From Rutpela maculata (taxonomy: Eukaryota; Arthropoda; Insecta; Coleoptera; Cerambycidae): DNA of 64,000 nt. The position numbers and the translations under genes were made by a program. Shown here one piece after another: positions 31,908 to 44,104 of this stretch (its first letter is position 1; each line of letters opens with the position of its first letter). The stretch is taken from contig OW386285.2 in NCBI GenBank assembly GCA_936432065.2, forward strand, positions 177,797,984 to 177,861,983. The letters are read 5' to 3'. A model generated the notes under the pieces. It searched no databases. It was not told where the DNA came from and saw only the letters and a program-made list of their open reading frames with translations.

Positions 31908-32618
31908 CGTACTCTTCGCCCGTTCACTGAACTTTTTATATAATTATTACACATTCTATGGGATACTCTTCGCAGTTTTTTGTAAATAGTGTTAGTTTTA
32001 GATATTTTTAATTTTATAGTACGAACTTAGTTGGTAAAAGACTGTGTAAAATAAAGTAAAAATAAAAAAAACATACCAAACCCCATTTGGGTTTCGAACC
32101 CGGGACCCTTAGATTCCGAGTCAAAAGCGTAAGAACTACACCACCACCTTACACGTAAAAAAATGTAAATTTTTACATTGGAAGATATGAGCTAAAATCA
32201 TATTTTCACGGTTGCATATTACATTATGAAATGTATATTTGTAAAATATATAAATATTTAGATATTAAAGTGAAATATCATTCCACCAGATTTCTATTCA
32301 ATTATAAAAACATAAAAATTAAAAAAAAAAAAATTCAAATTTAAATCATTCATAACATTTTTATTTACCGATCGATTTTGTTCAAAAACAATAGGGTTCT
32401 TCCTCTAGCTAACACTAACTTACTGTCCAAATTTCAATACAATCGGATTTTTCTTTCTTGAGTTATCGTGCTTACAAGAAACGTGACGGACGGACAGACG
32501 GACATTTTGAAAGCTGTTCAGAATTCGTTCACTTTTTGTCTGCGAGCGATATTTACTGATTTAGAAATGTGCCGATCAAATACAATATACTCTTCGTTTT
32601 TGCGAAGAGTATAATAAT
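31908..32618 (-). mobile_element. CGAAGAGTAT repeat family, copy 2
   Basis: Inverted relative of 18215-18775, bounded by ACTCTTCGC motifs (31912 and about 32600). Carries an internal tRNA-like segment (32081-32152) absent from copy 1. Confidence 0.72.
32081..32152 (-). repeat. tRNA-like sequence
   Basis: On the minus strand, a perfect B box GGTTCGAAACC (32100-32090) and an A-box-like GGTGGTGTAGTTCTTACG lie about 45 bp apart. The anticodon stem pairs poorly, so I read it as a pseudo-tRNA or SINE head. Confidence 0.5.
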
Positions 32619-32770
32619 GATACAGTTTTTTGAAGTTGTTTTATTTATTTACTAAATGAGAAAATTTTGCTCCTAAAAAAAATAACATTCCATTTCATTA
32701 ATGTATTCTAAAATAACTAAAAGTAAAAATTTTTAAATAATTTTTCAGATTTGACAAAATTTTTTGAATA

Positions 32771-33142
32771 TTATAGTCTAGGAGATAGCTCGATATATGG
32801 GTCTGCGAAGTTGGGCAAGAGCTGTCTTAAAATAAAATTGTCAAGTGTGGGTGTGTCAGACAGGTCATATAAAAGGGGAATTGGGGTGTTAAGGGGGAAA
32901 CGGTTCGTACATCTCAGGAGTTTGTTCAGTTGTATTTGAAGTCTTTGTTGGTAAGTTTTGGGGATTATAGGGTACCAGACAGGGGAGGCGTAGGTGAGGA
33001 TGGGACGCGGGTAGGTTTTGTAGATTATTGTGGAGTTGCGGGGGGGGGGGGAGAGTTTATTAATATTGGGAATATTGGGAATAGCATGGCTGTGCGCCAC
33101 ATAGTTGGACAAAAATCTTCCGACTGTCGAGATTTCAATCAA
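32771..33142 (-). pseudogene. C-terminal fragment of a Jockey-like LINE reverse transcriptase
   Basis: IYKTYPRPILTYASPVWYPI, then QIQLNKLLRCTNRFPLNTPI and LYDLSDTPTLDNFI are typical of the region after the RT catalytic domain in Jockey-clade elements. The catalytic part is absent. Closely related to 34781-35132. Confidence 0.75.
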
Positions 33143-33221
33143 ATTAAATTAAAAAAATGGCAAAGACATTGTACTTCAGAGTAGTGCTGTGGTAAAGTGG
33201 CATTGGGTTAACCTAACCTAA

Positions 33222-33957
33222 AAACCGCTGCCCAAGGAATCACGACTTCCACATCCAGATTCTCTATCCAAGTCACTCACAACGAAAAAAATTTGTATGT
33301 GGAAATAATTGTTTATGGAACTTTAATAATATAATATTTGAAATCCTCTACCCCAAAAACCCATAAAACGATACCCCACATCGGTAATGGGGTGGGGGTG
33401 GTGATAGGGGGTGGTAGTGGGGGTGGATGAAGTAAAAAAAATATTTTTAGGTTTCTGGTTCTTGTACACACACTAAATCACAAATTTTTTTTCATCCCCT
33501 TTAATAATGGGGTGGGGGTGGTAATGGGGGTGGCTTTTGCCAAAATTTTTTTTGAGACCTTAGCTTCTCTTGTATATACTAAATACCAATTTTATGGACT
33601 CTTACCTGCTTGATTTACCTGTTTACTCCAAATTTACCCCATTTACCCCCCAACCCTTCGATGGAACAAGATGAAAATATAATCTAGTTCTAGATCTCGT
33701 TAAAGTACATATGTGTACCAAATTTCAAGTGAATATCTCAAACGGTTCCAGAGTAAACGTGCGCACAAAAAAAAGTTACAGACCGACAGACCGACAGACC
33801 GACAGACCGACAGACCGACAGACAGAAATTTTTTTTTCGCTCAAACTTAAAATCTCGCCGTTTCATGACATTCTAACTCTGACTAACTGACTATTTGAAC
33901 AATAAAAATTTTTTAAAATTTTTTTGTCGTTACTATACTTCCACCGGATGTGGAAGT
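33222..33957 (-). mobile_element. ACTTCCAC foldback family, copy 3
   Basis: Inverted relative of 17255-17915, ending ...ACTTCCACCGGATGTGGAAGT, with a (CCGACAGA)n tract at about 33780-33830. Confidence 0.78.
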
Positions 33958-33968
33958 AAAATTGCATA

Positions 33969-34450
33969 TATTACTTCCACATCCAGTGAAAGTATAGAAA
34001 CGACAAAAAATTAAAAAAAAAAAATTATTGTTCAAATGTCATGAAACGTCGAGGTTTTAAGTTTGAGCAAAAAAAATGTCTGCCTGTCTGTCGGTCTATC
34101 TGTAACTTTTTTTGTGCGCACAATTACTCTGGAACCGTTTAAGATATCGACTTGAAATTTGGTACACATAAGTATTTTAACGAGATCTGGAACTAGATTA
34201 TATTTTCATATTATTCTGTTCAAGGGTTGGGGGATAAATTGTGGTAAATGTGGGTAAATAGGTAAATCAAGCAGGTAAGAATCCATATAATTGGTATTTA
34301 GTATATATAAGAGAAGCTAATGTCTCAAAAAAAATTTTGGAATTAGCCACCTCCATTACTACCCCCATCCCATTATAAAAGGGGGTGAAAAAAAATGTGA
34401 TTTAGTATGTGTGCAAGAACCAAAGGCCTCAATTTTTTTTTACTTCATTC
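33969..34450 (+). mobile_element. ACTTCCAC foldback family, copy 4 (partial)
   Basis: Starts ACTTCCACATCCAGTGAAAG eleven bases after copy 3 ends, in opposite orientation. Truncated at the right. Confidence 0.75.
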
Positions 34451-34780
34451 AGTTTTAACCCTAACATTATCCAATTTCCGAAGTAATTTTTCGCGCTGAA
34501 TCCGAATCTGGCCTCAGAATTGGCCCATAAGATTTGTGTGCAAAGAATGCTCTGTTAGCAGAAAGTGTTAGTGTGTGTTTAATTGCTTGGGCTGGGTGTT
34601 GTACTGGAAATGAGTAGGGGGATTTTGTCCCACCTCGTGAGTGTACATTATCTGACCAATTAGCTGAAGGTGTAATATTGAGTTTATTTGTTTATGATTA
34701 TTAGGTTTTGTAGCTATTTTGTTTTTAGGTGTTTTTGTTTATTTTAATTTTGACTTTGTTTTTGTTAGGAGATTGTGAGG

Positions 34781-35851
34781 TCAAGGGGTGTAGATGTTGT
34801 TAAGCGAGGAGTAGGTGGGGGTTTTGTGGAATTTGGGGGTGAGGGGATTAATTGGGGTTGGATTATTTAACTGTATTAAAGAGTTAGCAAAATTAAGTAA
34901 AAACATTTGTAAAATAAAGTTATCTAGGGTGTGCGTACCTGACAGGTCGTATAGAAAAGGTAGGTACATCTGAGGAGTTTATTTTGCTGGGTTTGTTAGT
35001 TTCTTTTTGATAGGTTTTGGGGATGATAGGATACCAGACTGGAGCTGCGTATGTAAGGATGGGACGTAGGTAGGTTTCATAAATAATGGTGGAGGTGCGG
35101 GGAGGAGAGTTCAATAATATGGGGAAAAGCATTGCCGTGCGTGTCTAAATTTGCTGGTGCTTTTTAAATGTTAGCTCCCTATCTAAGTTAACTCCGAGAT
35201 AATCAGCAGCCTCCGACCACTCAATGGCTTGGCCTAGAATATTTATTTTGCTTCCGGTTGCAAATACCTTTTGGTAAAGTATCCAGCTTGAGACTTTCTA
35301 AAGTTGACAGACAAACCCCAACTCGTAGAATCCCACCATTCTATCAGTCTCGTGTTGTAATAGTGATGTCATAAGATAGTCTTTTGAAGTTGCCAGCCCT
35401 GCTGTATCGTCTACGAACAGACATAGGGTGGTTCTTTGGTCCGTTGGGCGGGGGATATCGTTCACATAAAGGTTGAATAAGTCCGGCCCCAGCCTTGGGG
35501 TATGCCAGAAAAGATGGGGCAGAGGGATGAGCAATCTTTGTTGACTACAACTCGAAAATGGCGGTTGGAAATGTACGACTATATCACTTTCGTGACACGC
35601 GCAGGAATTTCCGTGATGTGGAGTTTGTGCAGTAGTCCGGGGTGCCAGACCTTGTCGAATGCTTTTTCGAGGTCAAGTCCCGTAAACGGACCTCGGTTAA
35701 AGTTGGTAGTGACAGTTTCACCGACCGAAAGAGTTGGTGAGTTATGAAGTGTCTGGTTCTAAAGTCGTATTGATATTCGCTTAGGATATTTTTATCTTCG
35801 AGATACTCCCTCACTCTGTTGAGGATTAAGGTATCGAATACCTTGGCTAGT
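34781..35851 (-). pseudogene. Jockey-like LINE, 3' part (RT domain), decayed
   Basis: Minus-strand fragments in several frames: SLAKVFDTLILNRVREYL and SEYQYDFRTRH (RT fingers), GPDLFNLYVNDIP, the catalytic FVDDTA in TLCLFVDDTAGLA, and the post-RT IYETYLRPILTYAAPVWYPI. Frames change several times, so it is dead. The 5' continuation is at 40826-41440, beyond the LTR element inserted at RT motif SLLP|SLAKVFD. Confidence 0.82.
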
Positions 35852-35856
35852 GATGG
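35852..35856. repeat. target site duplication of the Ty3/gypsy element (GATGG)
   Basis: GATGG before the 5' LTR pairs with GACGG (40821-40825) after the 3' LTR, with one substitution. Removing the element and one copy restores the LINE reading SLLPSLAKVFD. Confidence 0.75.
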
Positions 35857-35969
35857 TGTGGCACTTGCTGCAACATGTTTATTTAAAAATGTTAATTTAA
35901 AAACAACTTATTGGAATATATACATATATATATATAAAAATTTTATTATTGAATTTTAACTCTGCTATA
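35857..35969 (+). repeat. 5' LTR, internally deleted (113 bp)
   Basis: Matches the 3' LTR at both ends but lacks GATCAGTTC after TGTGGC and about 100 bp after ACTTGCTG, and has a shorter (AT)n tract. Confidence 0.82.
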
Positions 35970-35971
35970 AA

Positions 35972-35988
35972 TTGGTGACCCCCGACAG
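35972..35988 (+). promoter_or_regulatory. putative primer binding site
   Basis: TTGGTGACCCCCGACAG directly after the 5' LTR, where the tRNA primer should pair. The complementary tRNA was not identified. Confidence 0.5.
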
Positions 35989-36467
35989 GAATACGAATTT
36001 GGTACAAGAAATATGCAGACATTATTATTTTTCTAACAATGGGAACTTAAAGTACGACGAGGACAACAAGGCAGCGAAATTAAAAGGAAATCTTAATAAT
36101 TATAAAGCAAAAGTTAAACGACAGCACAAAATAGAGTCAAGCAAGAAATCTCTCTTAAAATCCTGGAAGATTAAAACTACAACTGGACCTGATATTCCGC
36201 ATGAGTCCAGATTCAGATTCGTAGACTTGGAACAGTATTCTCCTAAATCAAAACTAGACGGCGAAGAGGCAAAACTTTATTTATCCGGTAAGTGAATTGT
36301 TTTGCCATTGATCATTATTTCTTCGTTATTAAAGGGAATCATGTCAGTCATTCAACGTTGACGTCTTTAAAAAATCTCATTCAAAAACATAGCAAAAAGC
36401 ATAATATATACAATCAATTAATCATTCAATCAATTAGTCATCGATTTATTATTTCTTTGTTTTAAAA

Positions 36468-37424
36468 ATGGCACCACCAACAGATAATATTTTATTAGAT
36501 GACATTCAAATTTCATCAGGTGCAGGGACATCTCATGGTAATTACGTCGCGACCATTAAATTACCACCTTTCTGGGTATCTAAACCAGAAATATGGTTTA
36601 CTCAAATTGAGTCGCAATTTTCTATTCACAGGATTGTTAGCGATCGTAAAAAATACGATTATGTCATTGCCAGTTTACCCCCTGAAATTATTACCACGGT
36701 GTATGACGTCACTAATCAACCAGAAAAAGATCTATATGACAACTTGAAAAATATACTAATTTCTCGTTTGACCTCAAGCGAGGAAAAGCGGTTGGAGGAC
36801 CTACTCTCTGGTTCCCAAATGGGAGACCAAAAACCATCTGATTTTTACCGATCAATGCTATCAACGGTCGGAGGTTCCCATGTGGTGAGCCAGGAGCTCC
36901 TGGTCAAGTTGTGGAAGCGGCGACTACCCAAAACAATCTTCATTGCAATTACGGCATCGGGAAAAACTGAAATTAAGGAGTTAATCGACATTGCCGATCG
37001 TATATGGGGGTCGTGTCAGAATTCTATGACTTCCCTTACCTCGAATTCGATTTGTAACATCAATCCAACAGTTTCTACATCTAGTTTGATCGCAACATTT
37101 CAAGACACGTTAAATCAAGTCTTACACAAACAAGAAATCTTTACATCTCAATTACTTGCTATTGAATCTAAAGTTTCTTCAATTCCTTCCACTACTCCTA
37201 CAGTTTCTGGCACTTATTGCGATAGTTGTAGAAGTCGACTCGACTCAAGAAATCGCAGAGGCTCAAGGCCCCGTTCTAATAGTCGAAGTAGTACCAGAGT
37301 TAGATATAATCCTTCTAATGCCAAGGTTTGCTATTACCATCAACTTTATGGTCGTAAAGCATTTAAGTGTCTCGGAGATTGGTGCACGTTCGCCAAAGAT
37401 GTCAAAACCGACAATCAGAGATGA
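36468..37424 (+). CDS. gag: Ty3/gypsy Gag, 318 aa
   Basis: Structural protein of the retrotransposon particle. The N-terminal part has LPPFWVSKPEIWFTQIESQF and the capsid-like KYDYVIASLPPEI...DLLSGSQMGDQKPSDFYRSM pattern common in insect gypsy Gags. An Arg/Ser-rich stretch and a Cys/His segment (CYYHQLYGRKAFKCLGDWC) follow. ATG 36468. The frame ends TGA with context CAG AGA TGA CTA. The pol frame continues in the same phase, so this may be a readthrough site or a nonsense mutation in an originally fused gag-pol. Confidence 0.87.
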   Translation: MAPPTDNILLDDIQISSGAGTSHGNYVATIKLPPFWVSKPEIWFTQIESQFSIHRIVSDRKKYDYVIASLPPEIITTVYDVTNQPEKDLYDNLKNILISRLTSSEEKRLEDLLSGSQMGDQKPSDFYRSMLSTVGGSHVVSQELLVKLWKRRLPKTIFIAITASGKTEIKELIDIADRIWGSCQNSMTSLTSNSICNINPTVSTSSLIATFQDTLNQVLHKQEIFTSQLLAIESKVSSIPSTTPTVSGTYCDSCRSRLDSRNRRGSRPRSNSRSSTRVRYNPSNAKVCYYHQLYGRKAFKCLGDWCTFAKDVKTDNQR

Positions 37425-40400
37425 CTAAATGTCAATAATATTTTGACAACTGACGTTAAAATTTCGAATAGTAAACCTCGTCTCTTTATATTTGATAATG
37501 CTAATAAAATTGAATTCCTCATTGACACGGGCGCTGATTTATCAATTATACCTCGGAATCTATTAACGAATACTAGGAGAAACCCTGATGTAGTACTAAC
37601 AGCAGCTAATGGTTCAGTTATAGATACCTTCGGGAAGAAATTTTTGAAAATTGATTTAAACTTACGTAGGTTATTTCCTTTCGTTTTTAATATAGCAGAT
37701 ATAAATATCGCCATTATCGGAGCAGACTTTTTAGCTCATTTTGGTTTAGTTGTTGATTTGAAACATAAATGTTTAATCGACAATATGACTAGTTTGTCAA
37801 CATATTTATTTTCAAACAATGGTCCGTTACATTCTCCTAAGTTATTTAGCGTATCAAATGAATTCACTGCATTACTTTTACAATTTCCTACTTTAATTAG
37901 CTCTCCAAATTACAATTTGCCCGTTAAACATTCCGTAGAACATCATATTATTACAGAAGGTCATTTACCTTTCTCACGCCCACGTAGGTTGGATAGCGTT
38001 AAATTCAAGATAGCACAGGACGAATTCAATAATATGGTAGAATTAGGTATTTGTGCACCTTCTTCTTCTTCCGTTTCCTCACCATTGCCTATAGTTGAAA
38101 AAAAAGAAAGCTGCGACTGAAGACCTTGTGGGGACTATCGTCGTCTAAATTCAATTACTGTTCCTGACAGATACCCGTTGCCCCACCTCCATGATTTTAA
38201 CTCGCAGTTGTATAATTGTGTTATTTTTTCAAAAATAGATTTGGTACGTGCTTATCACCAGATACCTGTCGCAAAAAGCGACTTTTTTAAAACATCGATT
38301 ACTACTCCTTTCGGTTTGTTTGAATTTGGTCGTATGCCTTTCGGTTTACGTAACGCCGGTCAAACTTTCCAACGTTTCATGAACGAAGTTTTAGTAGGTT
38401 TACCCTTTATCTTCGTCTATTTAGATGACATCCTGATTGCAAGTAAATCTAGTTCGGAACATTTAGAGCACTTAAAACTTGTTTTTCAGAGGTTAGAATT
38501 GTACGGCATAAATATTAAACCGTCAAAATGCATATTAGGTGTCAGTCATTTGACATTTTTAGGACACAATATTTCTTCAGCCTGCATTTTACCTTCTTCT
38601 GAACGTATTGATGTCATAAATAATTTTCCCTTACCTACTACAGTCAAACAACTTCAGCGTTTCATAGGTATGGTTAACTTTTATCATCGTTTCATACCTT
38701 CTTTCGCTGAAATATTAATTCCTTTACATGCACTTTGTACTAAATTACTGCATGATAAAGTTAAAATAATAAACGATTGGCCTACCGACTGTCTTGACAG
38801 TTTTTCCAAAGCCAAAGCTGCTATAGCTGGTGCAACCTTTTTAGCACATCCACGTTGTGATGATAGCTCGTTTTTATCGCTGACTGTTGATTGTTCTAAT
38901 GTCTCTATGGGGGCAGTTCTTGAACAGCGCGATGACGAAGGTATTCTTGCCCCATTAGCCTTCTTTTCACGAAAGGTTACCTTGGCACAGACCAAATATA
39001 GTTCCTTTGACAAGGAACTTCTTTCTTTATTTACAGCGATTAAACATTTCAGATTTTTACTTGAAGGTCGCACATTTATTTGCTTTACCGACCATAAACC
39101 TTTGGTCAAAGCATTATTTACTAAAACTGAAAGATCTCCCAGGCAAGCTAGACATTTAGAATTCATTGCTCAATTTGCCTGCGAAATCAGACATATCAAA
39201 GGGAAAATAACATTGTTGCAGACACTTTATCACGCGAACATGATACGTCTTCTTTGCAACAATTCATTTCCCCAATCATTACTCAAAAGTCTAACCTAGT
39301 TGATACTAACTTTGACTTAAATTTATTGAGCAAAGCTCAAAAAGATGATTCTGACCTTAAATTTTTATTATCAGATACTTCATCGAACACAAAGAGAACT
39401 TTTCATTTAAAGAAAATTAAAATTCCATATTCTGACAAGTTTATTTGGTGTGACGTTTCTCGCCCTAAACTTCGTCCTTATGTTCCTATCGTTTATAGAC
39501 GAACAATTTTTGATATATTTCATGGTTTATCTCACCCTGGTATCAAAGCGACTAGAACATTAGTTTCTACACATTATTTTTGGCCTAAAATGACTTCAGA
39601 TTGTAATCTCTGGGCAAAAACTTGTATTAGTTGTCAAACTAATAAAGTGACAAGACATACGAGGAGCCCGATTACTGACTTCGATATACCTAAAGGACGA
39701 TTCGATCACATACATATAGATTTAATAGGACCATTACCTCCTTCTAAAGGTTGTTCTTATATTCTCACTGTGATCGAACGTTTTACTAGATGGTCCGAGG
39801 CTTATCCACTGCAGGATATTACTGCGGAAACTGTAGCGCGTACGTTATTTCAGAATTATGTTTGTCGATTCGGTGTCCCTGTCACAGTGACAACCGACCA
39901 AGGCATTCAATTTGAATCAAAACTGTTCAAAGAATTTTCAAAATTTTTGGGATTTCATAGGATTCGTACGACACCATACCATCCTTCCTCGAATGGATTG
40001 ATTGAACGGCTTAATAAATCTCTTAAAACTGCTCTGAGAGCTAGGACTTCTACACCACATTGGGTAGATGAACTTCCTATCATACTATTAGCTCTCAGAA
40101 CTATCCCTAAAGACGATTTGCAATGTTCTTCCGCAGAACTCGTTTTTGGTCAAACATTACGAATACCTGGTGAATTTTTTATTAAATCATATACTTGTCC
40201 GGATATTCCTTATTTTATTACTAAATTACGTACTTCATTTAATAATTTAACGTTCATTCCACCAGTTCACCACGTTAATTGCAAATCATTTGTCAGCCCA
40301 GACATCTCGAATTGTAGTTTTGTTTTCGTTGGGAAAGAACGTTTTAAAAAATATTTTACTCCGCTGTACGATGGACCTTTTAAAGTGTTGTCCCGTACAG

Positions 40401-40549
40401 ATAAATTGGTTACTTTTGTTAAAGGAACTAAAGCCGTCACGGTAAACATTGACAGGATTAAACCAGCATATTTATTATCTGACAAATGTGATGGCACTCC
40501 ACCTTTGATTAAGAAAGTTCGTTTTGCTATTGACGAATTGAATGACTGA
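37425..40549 (+). pseudogene. pol: Ty3/gypsy Pol (protease, RT, RNase H, integrase), two lesions
   Basis: Same frame as gag from the TGA at 37422-37424. The aspartic protease has FLIDTGADLSIIP. RT begins near VKHSVEHHIITEGHLPF; a TGA at 38118-38120 stands where the family has Trp before RPCGDYRRLN. RT continues with SKIDLVRAYHQIPV, FGLRNAGQTFQRFM and the catalytic YLDD, and RNase H has LTVDCSNVSMGAVLEQ. A one-base shift near 39201-39206 moves into the integrase frame: zinc domain H...H...CISCQTNK, core Asp in IHIDLIGPL, Asp in TTDQGIQFES and Glu in IERLNKSLK, ending at 40549. The polypurine tract follows at 40564-40574. Confidence 0.92.
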
Positions 40550-40576
40550 CTGATCTTTTTCTTAGCGGGGGAGTAG

Positions 40577-40737
40577 TGTGGCGATCAGTTCACTTGCTGG
40601 ATAAATATAAGTCACACACCAGAAGCTTAAGTAACCAAGGAGGGGAATCAAAAAACAAAATATATTAGAATAACAATTTTTATCAAAAAATATAACATGT
40701 TTATTTAAAAATATTAATTTAAAAACAACTTATTGGA

Positions 40738-40794
<57 letters not shown>

Positions 40795-40820
40795 TTTTAT
40801 TGAATTTTAACCCTGCTATA
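40577..40820 (+). repeat. 3' LTR, 244 bp
   Basis: Starts TGTGGCGATCAG right after the purine tract AGCGGGGGAG and ends CTGCTATA. Contains an expanded (AT)n tract at 40741-40790. Confidence 0.88.
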
Positions 40821-40825
40821 GACGG

Positions 40826-41440
40826 TAGGAGGCTTATCGGCCTGTAGTTGGCTAAGTTGTGCAACGGCTTGTTTGGTTTTGGAATACTTATTATATTAGC
40901 TATTTTCCAAGTTGCTGTATAATATGTAATATGTAAGCCAGAGACATGAGTTATATAATTTAGTTAGATATAAGTAAACCGGTAAGTGTTTGACCGCGAA
41001 CGAGGGTATATCGTCGTGCCCCGGAGCTTTTTTAGGGCCGAGGCAGTTTATTGCTGCTCTAATTTCAGAGGGTGAAAAGAAGATTGGATCTGTATTGGCT
41101 TGTAATGTGGTGTTGTTTATGTGGTTTACTGTGAAAGAAACGAGGTTGTATGTGGGTAGTGGTATGGGGTTGAGGGTAAATACTTAGAGAAGGCTTCAGC
41201 CTTTTCCTGGTCGGTTTGTGCCACTCCAACTGGGGTGTGTAAAGGGGGTATTGGGATGGGTTTTCTAAAAAAAGTCTTGGGGAAAAATAAGGATCTTGGG
41301 GGTGGGATGCAACTAGGTGATCGATTCGTTTTTAAATTCCTTTGTTTGTCTAGGTTAGGATCGCGGGTGTTTTGGAATTGCTTCCTAATCCTGTTTTTGT
41401 GTTTAATGAAATCTACTATTTGCGGAGGTAATTTGAGCTG
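40826..41440 (-). pseudogene. Jockey-like LINE, 5' part of the copy split by the LTR element
   Basis: On the minus strand, NYRPISLLP (RT motif) sits next to the LTR insertion, with EKAEAFSKYLPS (the region between endonuclease and RT) at about 41180-41210 further upstream. Frames are broken. Confidence 0.72.
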
Positions 41441-41499
41441 ATAGGATAGGTTAGGGACTCTTTTCTGGCTAATTGTTAGGCTATACTTGATTAAGTCGG

Positions 41500-44104
41500 T
41501 AAGAAATTAAATCGCTATTTATCCATATTGAAAACTGTCAAAAATTAATAAGGAACCATTTGTAAATCCAAACATTCACTTATACCACGTCAATGAGAAT
41601 TTATGAGAACAGTATCTAATGTAATCCGTGAGACATTCCGTGGTTAAATGGCAAGTGTTTCTTTAAGGTTAGAACAGTTTTGATTTGCAATTGAAAATTA
41701 CTAATTATAATGTTTGAATAGGTATTTATAAGATCAGTTTCTATGAATATTTATGTTTCTTTTCAATAATATGTTAATCGCATTTTCATTTTCTTGAATG
41801 GTAAAAAGAAAGGGAAGTTTTCATTTGCAATTTTAAATACATGTTTAATCATTTCGAATGGAGTTGTATTAGATCAATTTCTAAAAGTATTTATGCTGTA
41901 TTCCGAAAATAATTGTGATGCGGTTAGATCGGTAACAAATTGTTCACTACTTGTTATGATATGGTCGGAAATTTCAGATACACATTTAGTATTCCTTCAA
42001 GAGGATTAATGAGAGCAGTTTATAAGAGTCTTTATCAGTATGGATTCGGATCTAATTTAAATATGAAAAGTATATCAGAATAAAGCAACCAAATATTTTG
42101 AATAGTATCCATGTGTAAATCATTTACTCAAACTACGTCAATGAGAATTTATGAGAACAGTATCTAATATAATCCGTGGGGCTTTCCGTGATTAAATCGC
42201 AACAATTTTTTTAAGAAACGAGCTATATTAGCTTAAAATATTTTTGATTTGCAATAGGGTCATTGGCCATTTTTTTAAAATTTTATATTCAAGTACCTAC
42301 TTTATTAAATTTTATTTGACCCGTATTTTTTTATTTTTCATTTTAATAGTGAAATTAATTATTTAAATTAAGAAATTTTGAATTCGCGCCCATCACCGCG
42401 TCAGATGTGAGCACATGCACAGTTAGATAAAGGAATAATCGACTGACGTCGTTTGCTTTGCTTATTTGCTATTAGCATATAGTCCAGTCAACGTTTCACC
42501 TCTAATTTGAGTGCTAATGAATAGATTTTGATGAAACCTTGTGCAATGTGTTTGTAATGACGTTAATAAAAGAGTTGAAAAAATATTAGAGTAGGAAATG
42601 ATCGGAAGGGGTAGAAAACATCCCTTTTATCATGGGTTCCGTAACTTGTAGAATTAGGTCAAAAATGAAAGAGAAACTATTTTACCTTTTTTGGCCCAAA
42701 ATAAGATGTTTTTACTCTTGTGAATTTTTTCGAAAAATGCATATTTTTGGAGATATGGCCACTCGAAAATTCATAAAAGTGGGGGAGGGGAAATGTAAAA
42801 GTTGAAAAAAAATCTGAAAAAATTCAAGTAAATATGTTATCGAAATACAAGACTTTTTTTATTTGCAACTTTTCTGTAAATTGCGTTTTCACCGAGTTAA
42901 TCCGGAAAAACATTAAATAAAAATATGTAATTTAAAAATTTGAAATCAAAAGTATGCATTGAGGCCTTCTAAACATTTTTTGACTCTTAGAATTTTTTTG
43001 TAACTTGCTAATTTTCCGAGTTACAGGCAGTTTTTTTCAACTTTTACATTTCTCCTCCCCCACTTTTAGGAATTTTTTCGACTGGCCACATCTCCAAAAA
43101 TATGCATTTCTCGAAAAAATTCATAGGAATAAAACATCTTATTTTGGGCCAAAAAAGATAAATTTATTGTTTCTCTTTCATTTTTTACCTAATTCTACAA
43201 GTTACGTGATTTTTAGCACTCTGTTGACTGGACTAATAGTTAGTATATGGATGTGTCATTGTATTTTAAAGAAATACTAACCTCAAATTTTTAACATTTC
43301 GGGATTCGGCACTTAAATAGTTCAAATTGTCTACATAAAACTCGTGGGTAAATTCTCTGAAGTACCTTTCACAAAATTAGGTTCCATTATAAACAAATAT
43401 TAAACACACAATGTAAATGTAAACAACAAATCAACAGAGAATTGAATGATCATCAGATACATCATTTATCGCATTTTTATTTTAAAAACCAATTTGTTCT
43501 TGCATGAGATAGTTAGAACTTTTTTTAATATATACCTATGCAATGTATATTTAATATACCTTTTGATCATCTAACAATATTTTGCAAATTTTGTTGAAGG
43601 AAACAACCCTATTGAAGATTACTAGTTAAAACGTTTAAAAAGGGATTAATGAGATCATGTTCTATGAGTTTTGTTTTTTTTTTCAATAATATATTAAACG
43701 TGTTTTAATTTTCTTGAGTGGGTAAAAAGAAAAGTCAGTTTTCAACTGCAATTACGAATACATATTTAATCACTTCGAATGGAGTTATATGCGATCAATT
43801 TCTAAAAGTATTTATGCTGTTTTCCGAAAATAAGTGTGATGAGGTTTGATCAATAGTTAATTGTTCACTGTTTGTTAGGATTTGGTCCGAAATTCCAGGT
43901 ACATATTTGGTATTCCTTCGAAAGGAATGATGAGAGCGGCTTCTACGAGTATCTATTTGTTGTTCCTATAGTAAATTATAAGTATTTATCAGTATGCATT
44001 CGGATCTAATTTAAATATAAAAATTATATCAGAGTGAAGCAAGCAAATATTTTAAACAGTATCCACTTGTAAATTCAAATATTTAAAGACAATATTTTAA
44101 TTTT
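41500..44104. repeat. tandem repeat of about 560-bp units, interrupted
   Basis: CGTCAATGAGAATTTATGAG followed by AACAGTATCTAAT recurs at about 41590 and 42147. The block GAATGGAGTT...TTCTAAAAGTATTTATGCTG recurs at about 41858 and 43780. The array is interrupted by a palindromic element at 42479-43242. No gene. Confidence 0.7.
42479..43242. mobile_element. palindromic element, about 760 bp
   Basis: Ends TAGTCCAGTCAACG and TGTTGACTGGACTAATAG are inverted. Arms continue with TTTTGGCCCAAAATAAGATG and GTGGGGGAGGGGAAATGTAA and their complements. Centre near 42900. Confidence 0.8.

Larger units (their letters stand above)
35857..40820 (+). mobile_element. Ty3/gypsy LTR retrotransposon, 4.96 kb
   Basis: TGTGGC...CTATA long terminal repeats flank a primer-binding-like site, gag, and a pol with protease, RT, RNase H and integrase in gypsy order. 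A near-perfect 5-bp duplication bounds it. The 5' LTR is shortened, and pol has a nonsense codon and a frameshift, so this copy is inactive. Confidence 0.92.

Noticed and set aside
33195..33220. ACCTAACCTAA as a telomeric TTAGG trace
   Set aside because: Only about two units; no array.
17250..33960. A single large inverted duplication suggested by mirrored pairs (17255/33957, 18215/32618, 23520/31080)
   Set aside because: The mirrored pairs are dispersed repeat families. Their midpoints do not coincide and the DNA between them does not match.
35972..36295. 107-codon frame between the 5' LTR and gag
   Set aside because: It begins at TTG inside the primer binding site, has no ATG, and ends by a GTAAGT-like splice donor. 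More likely untranslated leader.
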